Positions 33,674-42,900 of a stretch of DNA of 64,000 bases are shown piece after piece; the first letter of the stretch is position 1, and each line of letters opens with the position of its first letter. The stretch covers positions 68,712 to 132,711 of the forward strand of contig CAAEXF010000103.1 of the NCBI GenBank assembly GCA_900759715.1. The letters are read 5' to 3'. The stretch comes from Clostridium_AM sp900759715. Its GTDB lineage: Bacteria > Bacillota > Clostridia > Clostridiales > Clostridiaceae. Under the pieces are notes generated by a model. That model saw nothing but the letters and a program-made list of their open reading frames with translations, did not search any database and was not told the DNA's origin. The position numbers and the translations under genes are program-made.

Positions 33674-33739
33674 TTGACTTCACACTTTATAGTATTATAT
33701 TATAAGTATACAAGTGTTACAAGTGTATAACTTGTAACA
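33674..33739 (+). promoter_or_regulatory. degV promoter and palindromic operator
   Basis: TTGACT (33674-33679) and TATATT (33696-33701) are 16 bp apart. Just downstream, TGTTACAAGT (33715-33724) and ACTTGTAACA (33730-33739) form a perfect inverted repeat with a 5-bp spacer. Its place after the -10 box fits repression by the divergent TetR protein. Confidence 0.7.
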
Positions 33740-33767
33740 TTTATAACATTTTTTTGAGGTGGATTAT

Positions 33768-34622
33768 ATGCATAAAATAGCTGTAGTTGTTGATAGCACT
33801 GCTGTAATTGATAAGGAACTAATTGAAAATAATAGCAATTTATACTCAATACCATTACATGTAATAGTTGATGGTAAAGATTTTAGAGACGGTTTAGATA
33901 TAGCTCCAAGTGAATTTTGTGAAAAAATGGAGGTTGCTTTAGATCTACCAACTACTTCCCAACCCTCTGCGGGAGAAGTTTTTAAACTTTTGGAAGAATT
34001 AGTGGAAAAGTATGATCACATTATATATATTACTATTAGTTCTAAGCTTAGCGGTACATTTCAAACAGGAATGCTAGCTAGATCTCAGATTTCGGAAGAT
34101 AAAATAACTGTTTTTGATTCCCTATTTACATCCACAATTCAAAAACAAATGGCAATTGAGACCTTGGAATTGATAAAAAGTGGAACTAGCATTGAAGATA
34201 TCATTAGAAATCTTGAATATATAAGAGCAAATTCAAGAATATTATTGGTTGTAGATGATTTAGGCCATTTACACCGTACTGGAAGAATATCATTGTCTGC
34301 GGCCTCATTCGGTAAAATGTTTAACATAAAACCAATCTTATCTTTTGAAGAAGGTGAAATATTAGTAAATCAGAAAGTAAGAACAATGAGAAAAGTATAT
34401 GATAATTTAGTTGAACAAATTGCAAATGCAAAGCTTTCTAGAGATTCAAAAATTATTCTAGCACATGCAAATGGATATGATTATGCATTGGATTTAAAGG
34501 AAAGGCTGCTGGGTATCTATCCTGAACTTGAAATCATGATTGAAGAACTATCCCCTGTAATAAGTGTGCATACAGGAACTAGAAGCATTGGTCTGTCCTG
34601 GATAAATAAAAGCTCTTCTTAA
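33768..34622 (+). CDS. DegV-family fatty-acid-binding protein
   Basis: The protein has 284 residues from ATG 33768, which has GAGGTGG upstream; GTG 33759 overlaps that site and is less likely. IAVVVDSTAVIDKELI, VDGKDFRDGLDI, TSQPSAGEVFKLLEE, ISSKLSGTFQTG and a C-terminal LSPVISVHTGTRSIGLSW are family motifs. DegV/FakB proteins hold a fatty acid for phosphorylation by the FakA kinase, feeding phospholipid synthesis. FakA is not in this window. It is regulated together with the divergent TetR gene. Confidence 0.92.
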   Translation: MHKIAVVVDSTAVIDKELIENNSNLYSIPLHVIVDGKDFRDGLDIAPSEFCEKMEVALDLPTTSQPSAGEVFKLLEELVEKYDHIIYITISSKLSGTFQTGMLARSQISEDKITVFDSLFTSTIQKQMAIETLELIKSGTSIEDIIRNLEYIRANSRILLVVDDLGHLHRTGRISLSAASFGKMFNIKPILSFEEGEILVNQKVRTMRKVYDNLVEQIANAKLSRDSKIILAHANGYDYALDLKERLLGIYPELEIMIEELSPVISVHTGTRSIGLSWINKSSS

Positions 34623-34657
34623 CATAGTAGGAATTAAATTATTATTTTGCTTAAATT

Positions 34658-34698
34658 GAAGCAGCTTTATGGTTGTAAAACTCCACGAAGCTGCTTTT
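34658..34698. terminator. bidirectional terminator between degV and the acetyltransferase
   Basis: GAAGCAGCTT (34658-34667) pairs with AAGCTGCTTTT (34688-34698), with T-rich sequence on both sides. It serves convergent genes ending at 34622 and 34736. Confidence 0.75.
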
Positions 34699-34735
34699 AA
34701 TTAATAAAACTCTAATTATGAGTTAAGATATCAAA

Positions 34736-35332
34736 TCATTCAATTTTAAGATTTTTAAAGTAGTATTGCTTATCCACATCGGTAATTTCTTTTATTACCC
34801 TGCATGGATTACCTACCGCTATAGAATTAGATGGAATATTCTTTGTTACTACGCTGCCAGAACCAATTACTACATTATCACCAATAGTGATGTCTGGATT
34901 TATGATAACGCCGCCTCCTATCCAAACATTATTACCTATAGTAATTGGAAATGCATATTCAATCCCTTCGTTGCGTGGCTCAAAATGAACTGGATGGCCT
35001 GCTGTAAAAAGACTGACATTTGGCGCAAACATAACATTATCTCCAATAGTAACCTTGGCACAATCTAAAATAGTGCAATTGTAATTAGAATAAAAATTTT
35101 TCCCAATAGAAATATTATATCCATAATCGCACCTAAAGGGTGGTTCTATAAAGAAATTATCATCAGCCTTGCCAAATAATCTTTTTATAATTTCATTTCT
35201 CTTATCAATTTCATTTGGACGTAAGTTATTATATTCAAATACCATTTCTTTTGCATATTGGCGTTCATCAAATAATTCTTTTCCAAAGGATTTATAGGGT
35301 TTCCCATTTAACATTTTTTCTTTTTCCGTCAT
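34736..35332 (-). CDS. maltose/galactoside-type O-acetyltransferase
   Basis: The protein has 198 residues. The N-terminal Maa domain (KEKMLNGKPYKSFGKELFDE) precedes a left-handed beta-helix of hexapeptide repeats (ITIGNNVWIGGGVIINPDIT, IGDNVVIGSGSVVTKNIPSN). TAGHPVH carries the catalytic His. It transfers acetyl from acetyl-CoA to sugars, probably as detoxification of non-metabolised sugars. GGAGG lies 9 nt before the ATG. It is not near lacZ in this window and no sugar-specific neighbour is present. Confidence 0.92.
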   Translation of the reverse strand: MTEKEKMLNGKPYKSFGKELFDERQYAKEMVFEYNNLRPNEIDKRNEIIKRLFGKADDNFFIEPPFRCDYGYNISIGKNFYSNYNCTILDCAKVTIGDNVMFAPNVSLFTAGHPVHFEPRNEGIEYAFPITIGNNVWIGGGVIINPDITIGDNVVIGSGSVVTKNIPSNSIAVGNPCRVIKEITDVDKQYYFKNLKIE

Positions 35333-35428
35333 AACTCATTACCTCCATATGTAATAATCAATTGAAATACTCTGTAAGGAAATATAATATTATAGAAAAT
35401 TCATAGAAACTTATATATTTCTATGTCT

Positions 35429-36202
35429 TTAACTTTCTTGAAACAATTCCTGCACTTTAATATATGGATTATGGTATCGTTCTTTATTTAAAGAATCCTT
35501 CTTATACTGAATAGATTCTTTAGGACACCAATGAAGGCAAGCTAAGCACTGCTCACATTGATGCTGCCAAACAGGCTTTTTATCAATTATCTTTATATTA
35601 CCAGCAGCACATATTTTAGAACAAATTCCGCATCCATCGCACTTTTCATCTGTCCAAAAGTCTTTATCTTCACCAGCAGGCTGAAAGGCTTTGTACATTT
35701 TTTCTTCAGAAGCTCTCATAGGTATACTTTGAAGTTTAACTACAGTTTTATTATTAATCTCTTTAGCAATATTTATAGTTTTTTCTTTTTGAGCTTCAAT
35801 TCTATTAATATAATCTTCCTTAGGATGTTGGTAATACATTGACCACATAGTTCCAGGCATAGGTATTCCAAATGCTCCAGATAATACAGCTCCTTTATCT
35901 TGAAGTAAATGCTGCAGCTGTTCAAAGGATAAAGCCGCATAGCTTCCATAACTTGCAACTGCAAAAAAGTAAGCATTAGTATTAATAGTAAGATTTTCTA
36001 TAAACTTTTTTACCATGTGAGGCAATCCTCTAAGATAAACTGGGAAAACAAAACCTATCCTTTCTGACTGCATATCACTCTTTATATTCATATTATGTTT
36101 GCATATTTGTATGATATTAGCATTTTCTAACTCATCTTTTAAATCCTTAGCTATTTTAAGGGAATTTCCTGTACCAGTGAAATAGTAAATAGTTGTACTC
36201 AT
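35429..36202 (-). CDS. EFR1-type flavodoxin/ferredoxin fusion protein
   Basis: The protein has about 257 residues from ATG 36202, which has AAGGAG 9 nt upstream; ATG 36208 and TTG 36211 are too close to that site. A flavodoxin-like N-terminus (IYYFTGTGNSLKIAKDL) is followed by two 4Fe-4S ferredoxin motifs, CDGCGICSKICAAGNI and CEQCLACLHWCPKESI. It is a cytoplasmic electron carrier of unknown partner, common in anaerobic clostridia. It is a single gene. Confidence 0.88.
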   Translation of the reverse strand: MSTTIYYFTGTGNSLKIAKDLKDELENANIIQICKHNMNIKSDMQSERIGFVFPVYLRGLPHMVKKFIENLTINTNAYFFAVASYGSYAALSFEQLQHLLQDKGAVLSGAFGIPMPGTMWSMYYQHPKEDYINRIEAQKEKTINIAKEINNKTVVKLQSIPMRASEEKMYKAFQPAGEDKDFWTDEKCDGCGICSKICAAGNIKIIDKKPVWQHQCEQCLACLHWCPKESIQYKKDSLNKERYHNPYIKVQELFQES

Positions 36203-36309
36203 CACCATCAACTCCTTATCACTAAATAAGATATTACATTTTTTATATAAATTAACTTCTTCTAAATTTTACACTTTTTAGGTACAACCTTTCAACCTTT
36301 AAATAAAAA

Positions 36310-36342
36310 AATAAGCATCAGCGCTATTGCTAATACTTATTT
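36310..36342 (-). terminator. terminator downstream of the Fe-S protein gene at 36565
   Basis: AATAAGCATCAGC and GCTAATACTTATT form an imperfect stem, followed on the minus strand by TTTTTTTATTT. It lies past a family A repeat that separates it from the gene. Confidence 0.65.
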
Positions 36343-36402
36343 TTAAAAATATCCTAATTCTTTGCCAAAGTGTTCCTCAATCAGTTACTTCTATTCTTTT
36401 AG

Positions 36403-36543
36403 GATATAAACAGGATTCTTGGCTTCAGATGGAGTTTTGAACTCCATCTGAAGCTTAGAAGCCGTTATCCAGGGGCGTAGCCGCTCTTTACTCCCACTTT
36501 GGGAAGGGGGAGTATTAGAGCGGGTAGTCATCGGATAAATTAG
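36403..36543 (+). repeat. family A modular palindromic repeat, short copy
   Basis: CTTCAGATGGAGTT (36423-36436) pairs with AACTCCATCTGAAG (36440-36453) without inserted hairpins. A second domain is closed by TTATCC (36465-36470) and GGATAA (36533-36538). It contains CGCTCTTTACTCCC paired with GGGAGTATTAGAGCG. The first part matches the core of the MITE-like element at 50050-50169. It fills much of the 362-bp gap between genes at 36202 and 36565. Confidence 0.8.
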
Positions 36544-36564
36544 TGGATTGAGTAAACGGCATTC

Positions 36565-37407
36565 TTATTTAATGTTACAGTACTTAGGGATGCTGCTCTG
36601 GCATGGTACCCCTACTTGGCACTTTCCACAACCATATCTTGGTTTATGTTTTTCTTCTGTTTTGTCTAAGAATTTAGAACATAAAATGTGATTCTTCCCT
36701 TTATCTATGGATATAGCATTTGCAGGGCAATTTTTTATACATGCACCACACATAGAACAGTATTCATAGATGCTTTCATATTCTCTTTTATCTGGAGATA
36801 AATATAGTTCAGTTATAATGCTGCCAAAGCTACCCGCAATACCTTTTTTAGTTATAAGCCCTTTAGAAAGGCCAAATGTTCCAAGTCCACAAACAAAAGC
36901 TACATGTCTTTCAGACCAATTACTTGTAAATGATACATCAGGATGAGGTGTAGCCTTATTATATCCTGATTTATACCAGAACCTTTCATCCAAAGACGGT
37001 ACAATACTTTTATATCCATTATCTATCAATTTAGACTTCAAATATTCACATAACTTATTTAACAAAGCTTCACCTTCAATACGTCCATGTAGCCACTCTT
37101 CAGATGGCCATGACATATCTCTTCTATTGCCGCCTTTTACTGCTTCTGTATATGGCAAAAAGATTGATATAACCGTTTTCGACCGCGGTAACCACTCTTG
37201 TGGAAGCCAAAAATGGTTACCTACTACAGATGGTTCTTTTAATAATTTAAAATACTCATCATTTGCATCACCAAATGCAAAAATAGGAGCATCAAAAATC
37301 TTCATTCCTACAACATTTTCTGAAAGCGCAATTTGCTTTGTTATAATGTTTTCTTCTGAGTTTTCTACAAAATGTGTAGCCATTTTTATTATGTGCTGTT
37401 TGTCCAT
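36565..37407 (-). CDS. epoxyqueuosine-reductase-like 4Fe-4S protein
   Basis: The protein has about 280 residues from ATG 37407 with GGAGGGG 4 nt upstream. The N-terminal two thirds (WLPRSKTVISIFLPYT, HVAFVCGLGTFGLSKGLI) resemble the QueG/reductive-dehalogenase-type scaffold. The C-terminal EYCSMCGACIKNCPANAISI and the later GCGKCQVGVPC supply cysteines for two clusters. True QueG is longer and carries a HEAT tail, so the specific reaction is uncertain. It is a single minus-strand gene. Confidence 0.75.
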   Translation of the reverse strand: MDKQHIIKMATHFVENSEENIITKQIALSENVVGMKIFDAPIFAFGDANDEYFKLLKEPSVVGNHFWLPQEWLPRSKTVISIFLPYTEAVKGGNRRDMSWPSEEWLHGRIEGEALLNKLCEYLKSKLIDNGYKSIVPSLDERFWYKSGYNKATPHPDVSFTSNWSERHVAFVCGLGTFGLSKGLITKKGIAGSFGSIITELYLSPDKREYESIYEYCSMCGACIKNCPANAISIDKGKNHILCSKFLDKTEEKHKPRYGCGKCQVGVPCQSSIPKYCNIK

Positions 37408-37610
37408 ATAACCCCTCCATATAATCATAATCCTATATACTGCTAATATCTTTTAAGGTTAACTATATTTGTTTATAAATACCACCTAATATAATTAATT
37501 CCTCCTATGCTTATTATGATATCATGCACTTTGTTATTAGTAAAATTGATAGTTTTAATCGCACAATTCGAAAAAATCGATTGATATAACTTAAAAGTTT
37601 AACTGCAACC

Positions 37611-37640
37611 AAAAACTGAATCGATTAAAATTCAGTTTTT
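37611..37640 (-). terminator. LysR gene terminator overlapping the stop codon
   Basis: AAAAACTGAAT (37611-37621) pairs with ATTCAGTTTTT (37630-37640). The LysR stop codon at 37625 lies in the loop, and the minus-strand exit runs GTTTTTGG. Confidence 0.65.
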
Positions 37641-38509
37641 TGTATCATTCTTATAAATTCTTTTAAGGCGGAAGAAATCCATTTATCCTTATGACGAATA
37701 ACTTGTGTCATGATATCAAGAGCTGTACCACGCCAGGAAAGCTCTGTTAACTGGTTACTTTCCACTTCATCAATAGCTGCAAATCGAGGAAGAAGTGTTA
37801 TACCGAAGCCTGAAATAACAAGCTCTTTGATCGTTTGAACATTGCTTGTATCAATAGTTAATTTTGGAGTTACATTTGCATCTTTTAAAAATTTTTCGAA
37901 GAGATTTCGACAAATACAGTCCTGTCCTGTAAGTATCAATGAATATTTAGATACGTCTTCAGGATAAAGGCTCTCTTCTCCTGCTAAAGGATGATCAGGA
38001 GCAGCTAGTAACAATACTGGTTCCTGTTGCTGAAATTCTATAATAAATTCAGAAGAAGAAATTTTTTGGTCAAGTAAAATCGCTACATCAATTTGGTTTT
38101 CCCTAAGTAATGACTGAAGTTCACATGAAGTACCAATTTTCAAGACAATTTCTACATCAGGATAACATTTATTATACTCTTTTAAAAACTTAGGTAGTTT
38201 AACAGCGCAGATAGATTCCACCACACCTATAGTAAGAGTGCCTTTAGGAATTTCCGAAAAAGCCACTACACCTTTAGCCTTTTCCCAAAGATCAAGTAAT
38301 TGTTTAGCATATAAAAGGAACTCTTTTCCTTCTGAAGTAAGGGATATATTTTTGCCGAACCTTTCAAATAACCGAGCACCTAATTCCCTTTCCAATAATT
38401 GAATCTGAGAAGTAATAGATGACTGTGCATATCCCAACTGATTTGCTGCTTGAGTAAAACTATTTAGTCTTGCAATGGTTATAAATGTTTTTAATTGTCT
38501 CATATCCAT
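37625..38509 (-). CDS. LysR-family transcriptional regulator
   Basis: The protein has 294 residues from ATG 38509, which has AGGAG 9 nt upstream; ATG 38518 abuts that site. The helix-turn-helix reads FITIARLNSFTQAANQLGYA then QSSITSQIQLLERELG. The effector domain starts at KGTLTIGVVESICA. The nearest upstream minus-strand gene is nupC, 171 bp before it, but a strong terminator separates them. The target and co-inducer are unknown. Confidence 0.9.
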   Translation of the reverse strand: MDMRQLKTFITIARLNSFTQAANQLGYAQSSITSQIQLLERELGARLFERFGKNISLTSEGKEFLLYAKQLLDLWEKAKGVVAFSEIPKGTLTIGVVESICAVKLPKFLKEYNKCYPDVEIVLKIGTSCELQSLLRENQIDVAILLDQKISSSEFIIEFQQQEPVLLLAAPDHPLAGEESLYPEDVSKYSLILTGQDCICRNLFEKFLKDANVTPKLTIDTSNVQTIKELVISGFGITLLPRFAAIDEVESNQLTELSWRGTALDIMTQVIRHKDKWISSALKEFIRMIQKTEF

Positions 38510-38640
38510 ATTGTCCATCTCCTATTATAGAAATTATTGATTATATAAATTAACGGGTTCATGATATCATAACCATAGATAAAAATCCATAATCCTTAAT
38601 ATTGACAGTTACTAAAAGAATTGTTTAAAGTGTAAATAAT

Positions 38641-38676
38641 AAAGCACTGTCATTACAACTGTAATGACAGTGCTTT
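38641..38676 (-). terminator. nupC terminator
   Basis: AAAGCACTGTCATTAC (38641-38656) pairs perfectly with GTAATGACAGTGCTTT (38661-38676), a 16-bp stem with 4-nt loop. A related but imperfect stem ends the aldehyde dehydrogenase gene at 46343-46376. Confidence 0.85.
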
Positions 38677-38679
38677 ATA

Positions 38680-39861
38680 TTATACAATTAATCCAACGAT
38701 AGTTGCTGTTAATACACTTACTAGTGTTGCACCATATAGCAATTTTAAACCAAAACGTGCAACCACATTTCCTTGTTCTTCATTAAGTCCTTTTACTGCT
38801 CCTGAAATAATTCCAATAGAAGAGAAGTTTGCAAAAGAAACTAAAAATACAGAAACAATAGCCGTTGTTCTTACTGATAGATGTACACTACCACTTGCTA
38901 GTAAGTTCATTGCAACAAATTCGTTAGATACTAATTTAGTTGCCATTACACTTGCAGCTTGTATTGCTTCATTGAAAGGTACACCCATTAAAAATGCAAA
39001 TGGAGAAAATACATATCCAAGTAGATTTTGGAACGAAATACCAAATATACCCTGGAAGATTCCATTAACCATAGCAATTATTGCTACGAATCCAATTAAC
39101 ATAGCCCCAACTATAACAGCTACTTTGAATCCATCCATAATATATTCTCCAAGAACTTCAAAGAATGTTTGTTTCTTTTCTTCATGAACTACTAAAATAT
39201 CCTCTTCTTCCGTTACGCTGTATGGGTTTATAATTGAGGATATAATAAATCCGCCAAATAAATTTAGAACAAGTGCTGTTACAACATATTTAGGCTGTAA
39301 AAGAACCATGTAAGAACCAACAATAGACATAGATACTGTTGACATAGCTGATGCACAAAGAGTATACAGACGATGTTTTGGCAATAAACCAAGTTGTTTC
39401 TTTACTGAAATAAATACTTCTGATTGTCCAAGAATAGCTGATGCCACTGCATTATAAGACTCTAATTTGCCCATTCCATTGACTTTACTTAAAACTAATC
39501 CTATGTACTTCACTATAACGGGAAGTATCTTCCAATATTGTAATATACCAATTAAAGCAGAGATAAAAACTATTGGTAAAAGAACACTAATAAAAAATGT
39601 AAACTGATTTTCATTAACTAATCCACCAAATACAAAATTTACTCCTTCTGCTGCACATTTAAGTAGTATTTGAAAGCCCTTTGCTATTCCACCTACTAAA
39701 AAATTGCCTATTTCTGTATTTAATAAGATAAAACCAAGTATGAATTCTAAAATAATCATTGTGATGATAGATTTGTGCTTCACATTTTTCTTATCGCTAC
39801 TGGCAATCCATGCAAGCCCTAAGACAACAACTAATCCTACGATTCCTATAATGTACTTCAT
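38680..39861 (-). CDS. nupC: concentrative nucleoside transporter
   Basis: The protein has 393 residues with the CNT layout of eight or more membrane helices. Signature pieces are GQSEVFISVKKQLG, SMSTVSMSIVGSYMVLLQPK and FSSIGIISGAVKGL. It imports pyrimidine or purine nucleosides with protons or sodium. It lies downstream of deoC and a SorC-family DeoR regulator, matching the deoR-deoC-nupC order of Bacillus. A 215-bp gap separates it from deoC with no hairpin, so co-transcription is likely. GGGAGG precedes the ATG. Confidence 0.93.
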   Translation of the reverse strand: MKYIIGIVGLVVVLGLAWIASSDKKNVKHKSIITMIILEFILGFILLNTEIGNFLVGGIAKGFQILLKCAAEGVNFVFGGLVNENQFTFFISVLLPIVFISALIGILQYWKILPVIVKYIGLVLSKVNGMGKLESYNAVASAILGQSEVFISVKKQLGLLPKHRLYTLCASAMSTVSMSIVGSYMVLLQPKYVVTALVLNLFGGFIISSIINPYSVTEEEDILVVHEEKKQTFFEVLGEYIMDGFKVAVIVGAMLIGFVAIIAMVNGIFQGIFGISFQNLLGYVFSPFAFLMGVPFNEAIQAASVMATKLVSNEFVAMNLLASGSVHLSVRTTAIVSVFLVSFANFSSIGIISGAVKGLNEEQGNVVARFGLKLLYGATLVSVLTATIVGLIV

Positions 39862-40076
39862 TATGACGTCCTCCCTGTAAATTATGAGTTCATTATTACG
39901 ACTTTATATAAAAACTATGCTACATATTTTTTTATTTATGTTTAACGGCCTTTAAATTAATTTTAACATCCAATTTTGTATAATTAGGAATCTAAGATCA
40001 TACAAAGCCCGATTTTACTTTTAAATAGTACTTCTAAATAAGCGCTTGCTATTTATCCTGTTTATAATTGCCATTT

Positions 40077-40724
40077 TTATTTTTCAGAAATAATTGCAAT
40101 ACTTGCACTTGCACCTATACGGCTTGCACCTGCTTGTATCATATTCATAGCTTGCTCTTTGTTGTGAATACCACCAGAAGCTTTAACTCCCATCTCTTTG
40201 CCTACTGTTTTACGCATTAATTCGATATCTTCTACTGTAGCTCCACCTTTAGAAAATCCTGTTGATGTTTTTACAAAGTCTGCACCTGCTTTTTTAGATA
40301 ATTCACAAACTCTTACTTTTTCTTCTTCTGTTAAAAGACAAGTTTCAATAATTACTTTTACTAATGCTTTTCCCTTTGCTGCTTCAACAACAGCTTTGAT
40401 GTCTTGTTCTACGTAAGCATCATTTTTGTCTTTTAGCTCGCCAACATTAATAACCATGTCCACTTCTGTTGCTCCATTTTTAATTGCATCCTTTGTTTCA
40501 AATACTTTTGTTTCAGTTGTGTTAGCTCCAAGTGGAAATCCTATAACAGTACATACAACTACTCCACTGTCCTTTAGTTCATCACTTGCTGTTTTAACCC
40601 AATATGGGTTCACGCAAACTGATGCAAATTGATATTTTTTTGCTTCCTCTATTAATTTTAATATTTGTTCTCTTTTTGTATCCGGTTTTAATGCGGTATG
40701 ATCAATCATTTTAGCAATATTCAT
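40077..40724 (-). CDS. deoC: deoxyribose-phosphate aldolase
   Basis: The protein has 215 residues from ATG 40724, which has GGGGAG 7 nt upstream; the open frame extends upstream without a ribosome site. It splits 2-deoxyribose 5-phosphate into acetaldehyde and glyceraldehyde 3-phosphate. The Schiff-base Lys152 is in FVKTSTGFS, Asp89 in EVDMVIN, and Lys181 in VKASGGI. It is the class I fold of the family. A terminator hairpin at 40828-40882 separates it from deoR upstream. Confidence 0.96.
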   Translation of the reverse strand: MNIAKMIDHTALKPDTKREQILKLIEEAKKYQFASVCVNPYWVKTASDELKDSGVVVCTVIGFPLGANTTETKVFETKDAIKNGATEVDMVINVGELKDKNDAYVEQDIKAVVEAAKGKALVKVIIETCLLTEEEKVRVCELSKKAGADFVKTSTGFSKGGATVEDIELMRKTVGKEMGVKASGGIHNKEQAMNMIQAGASRIGASASIAIISEK

Positions 40725-40827
40725 TATAAATCTCCCCTTCACCTTTATTACAGTACTAATAATAAGACCTTTTTGAACACTTGTAAAGCATATTGAGAAA
40801 TTTTGTTCAAATATATTTTTACAAATT

Positions 40828-40882
40828 AAAAGCATACTTTTGTAATCCTTTTATCAAAAACGATTACAAAAAGTATGCTTTT
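40828..40882. terminator. long bidirectional hairpin between deoR and deoC
   Basis: Arms AAAAGCATACTTTTGTAATC and GATTACAAAAAGTATGCTTT (plus T) pair over about 20 bp. On the minus strand it follows the regulator gene and precedes deoC, so it can terminate deoR transcripts. The stem could also bind a regulator as DNA palindrome halves. Confidence 0.7.
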
Positions 40883-40950
40883 AATACAGCTGTTCTTTCC
40901 CACAACTAGTTATACACTTATGAATTTATAAATCAAATTTTGTTCAAATA

Positions 40951-41886
40951 TTATTTTAAAAGCTTTTTTGCAGTATATTGATCAGTAATTAAAATGTTAG
41001 CGCATTTTCCACTTAAGGCCCCTTTAATTGCCCCTATTTTATATTTACCACCTGCTACTAGAATAGATTTTTCTTTTTGTTTAAGAGCATCTAAAGATAT
41101 TCCTATAGTACGGTCATCAATTTGTTCATCACAAATTTCACCTTTTTCATTGAAAAATCGAGCACAGATATCTCCTACACTTTTTTGCTTTAAAACTTTT
41201 TTCTCTTTTTCGCTTAAATAGCTTAAGCTGAAAAGTAATGCCTCATCTTGAATTGCACCAACTGTAAAAATTGCTACATTAGCATGAACCCCCATTTCCA
41301 TGATATTTTTGATATGACGGTCCTCTTCTACCATTTGTCTTACAGTAGCACTATCAAAAATTACTGGCAGCGGTAAATATATTGGCATTGTCTGAAAAGC
41401 TTCAGCAAAAAATGCTATTGTCTCTGATGCATACGTATTTCCCTCTGAATGACTGATACCTCCATTTAACTGAACTACTTCTACATCTTTAACATTTTGT
41501 GGCATAAGCCTTTTAGCAACTTCATACATTGTTGTTCCCCAACTTACTCCGAGTATGTCTCCAGTTTTAATGGTATCCTGCAAATATTCTGCAGCTTCTT
41601 TACTTATATATTCTCTTATAGAAATATTATCGTCTTTTGGTGAAAAGACAACACGAACATCTTTTAATTTATATTTTTCCTTTAATTGGCTAGCTAACTT
41701 ATCTAAATCTGCAAATGGATCAATAATATCAATTCTGACATATCCCTTTTCTTTGGCATATTGAAGAAGCCTTGATATAGTTGGTCTTGATATGCCAAGT
41801 TGTGTTGCAATCTGCTGTTGACTATAATCTGATTGATAATATAGCCTTGCCACTTCTACACTTAATTGTTGTTTTTCATTATCCAT
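40951..41886 (-). CDS. deoR: SorC-family deoxyribonucleoside regulator
   Basis: The protein has 311 residues from ATG 41886 with AGGAAG 8 nt upstream, equal to the length of B. subtilis DeoR; the longer frame to 41949 lacks a site. The helix-turn-helix is YSQQQIATQLGISRPTISRL. The sugar-binding domain includes GDILGVSWGTTMYEVAKRL, VVQLNGGIS and LVAGGKYKIGAIKGAL. It probably represses deoC and nupC and is relieved by deoxyribose 5-phosphate, by analogy with Bacillus. Confidence 0.88.
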   Translation of the reverse strand: MDNEKQQLSVEVARLYYQSDYSQQQIATQLGISRPTISRLLQYAKEKGYVRIDIIDPFADLDKLASQLKEKYKLKDVRVVFSPKDDNISIREYISKEAAEYLQDTIKTGDILGVSWGTTMYEVAKRLMPQNVKDVEVVQLNGGISHSEGNTYASETIAFFAEAFQTMPIYLPLPVIFDSATVRQMVEEDRHIKNIMEMGVHANVAIFTVGAIQDEALLFSLSYLSEKEKKVLKQKSVGDICARFFNEKGEICDEQIDDRTIGISLDALKQKEKSILVAGGKYKIGAIKGALSGKCANILITDQYTAKKLLK

Positions 41887-42038
41887 AGCTTTCACTTCCT
41901 GTCCCCTTACTATTCTCCTATACATATTATATAGTGCTTTTTTAAACAAAGCAAAAGCTATAATTAATTACTTATCCAATGATAGAGGCAGAATAACTTT
42001 CATCATTAGATATATTTCTATATATTATTAAGTTCCTT

Positions 42039-42740
42039 TTAGAATTTATGGAGATGGTGGGGCTTTAAATGTAGTATTATTTCAAAAAGTTTTGCGTGCA
42101 AATAAGAAGTACTTATATATCTTTTATAGTTACCTATGCTGACTATAAAAATTATACCGGAAAAAACTATTACAGAGCCTATGACCTTATTTATAGTAGA
42201 AATTTTTTTAGGATTTAAATGATTATGAAATCTGTCAGCAGCTAAAACAAGGATAACCCACCAACAGAAACTTCCACAGAATACACCGACTATCAAAATA
42301 GCTCTTGCAATTACACCATGGCCAATATTTTTGGAGCCATAGCTGGCAAATACAAATAGAAATGAAAAAATCGTTGCTGGATTTGCCAGCGCAAACATAA
42401 AGGTTGTCAGAAAAGCCTTTGCAAGAGTTTTAGTATTTGAAATCTCCTGCTTATTTTCTTGTTTTGATAAAATAACATGAATACCAAATATTAATAGTAG
42501 TATGCCGCCAAATAAACGAATATAATGTTGATGTCTGGCAAGAAACCTGGCAATGAAGGTTAAGCCAAGGGCAGCTATACTTGCATAGATAGAATCTGCT
42601 ATACAGGAACCTAATCCTGCCACAAACCCAAATAAAGCTCCATTAGTCAGTGTGGTTCTTAAACATATTGCACCAATAGGGCCTAAAGGCATACCAGTTA
42701 TTAATCCAATAATTATTCCTTTAAAAAAGATATGCGGCAT
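42039..42740 (-). CDS. LysE/RhtB-family exporter
   Basis: The protein has 233 residues from ATG 42740, 8 nt after AAGGAG; GTG 42749 overlaps that site. GLITGMPLGPIGAICLRTTL and ALANPATIFSFLFVF are the family signatures. About six membrane helices are present. The His-rich tail (LHLKPHHLHKF) is unusual and might bind metal. The substrate is unknown. It is a single gene. Confidence 0.85.
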   Translation of the reverse strand: MPHIFFKGIIIGLITGMPLGPIGAICLRTTLTNGALFGFVAGLGSCIADSIYASIAALGLTFIARFLARHQHYIRLFGGILLLIFGIHVILSKQENKQEISNTKTLAKAFLTTFMFALANPATIFSFLFVFASYGSKNIGHGVIARAILIVGVFCGSFCWWVILVLAADRFHNHLNPKKISTINKVIGSVIVFSGIIFIVSIGNYKRYISTSYLHAKLFEIILHLKPHHLHKF

Positions 42741-42900
42741 TAGTTTCACTCCTTATTAGGCTAACTACATACTTGAAAAAATTTAATATTTTTAGTCATT
42801 GATTCTAATAATATTTTCACTTTCAGCATTCTTTATACGCTAAGCAGTGTTTTTTCGTGATTAAAGACCAGTCGCTCAAAAGTATTCGAAATCAATAATT

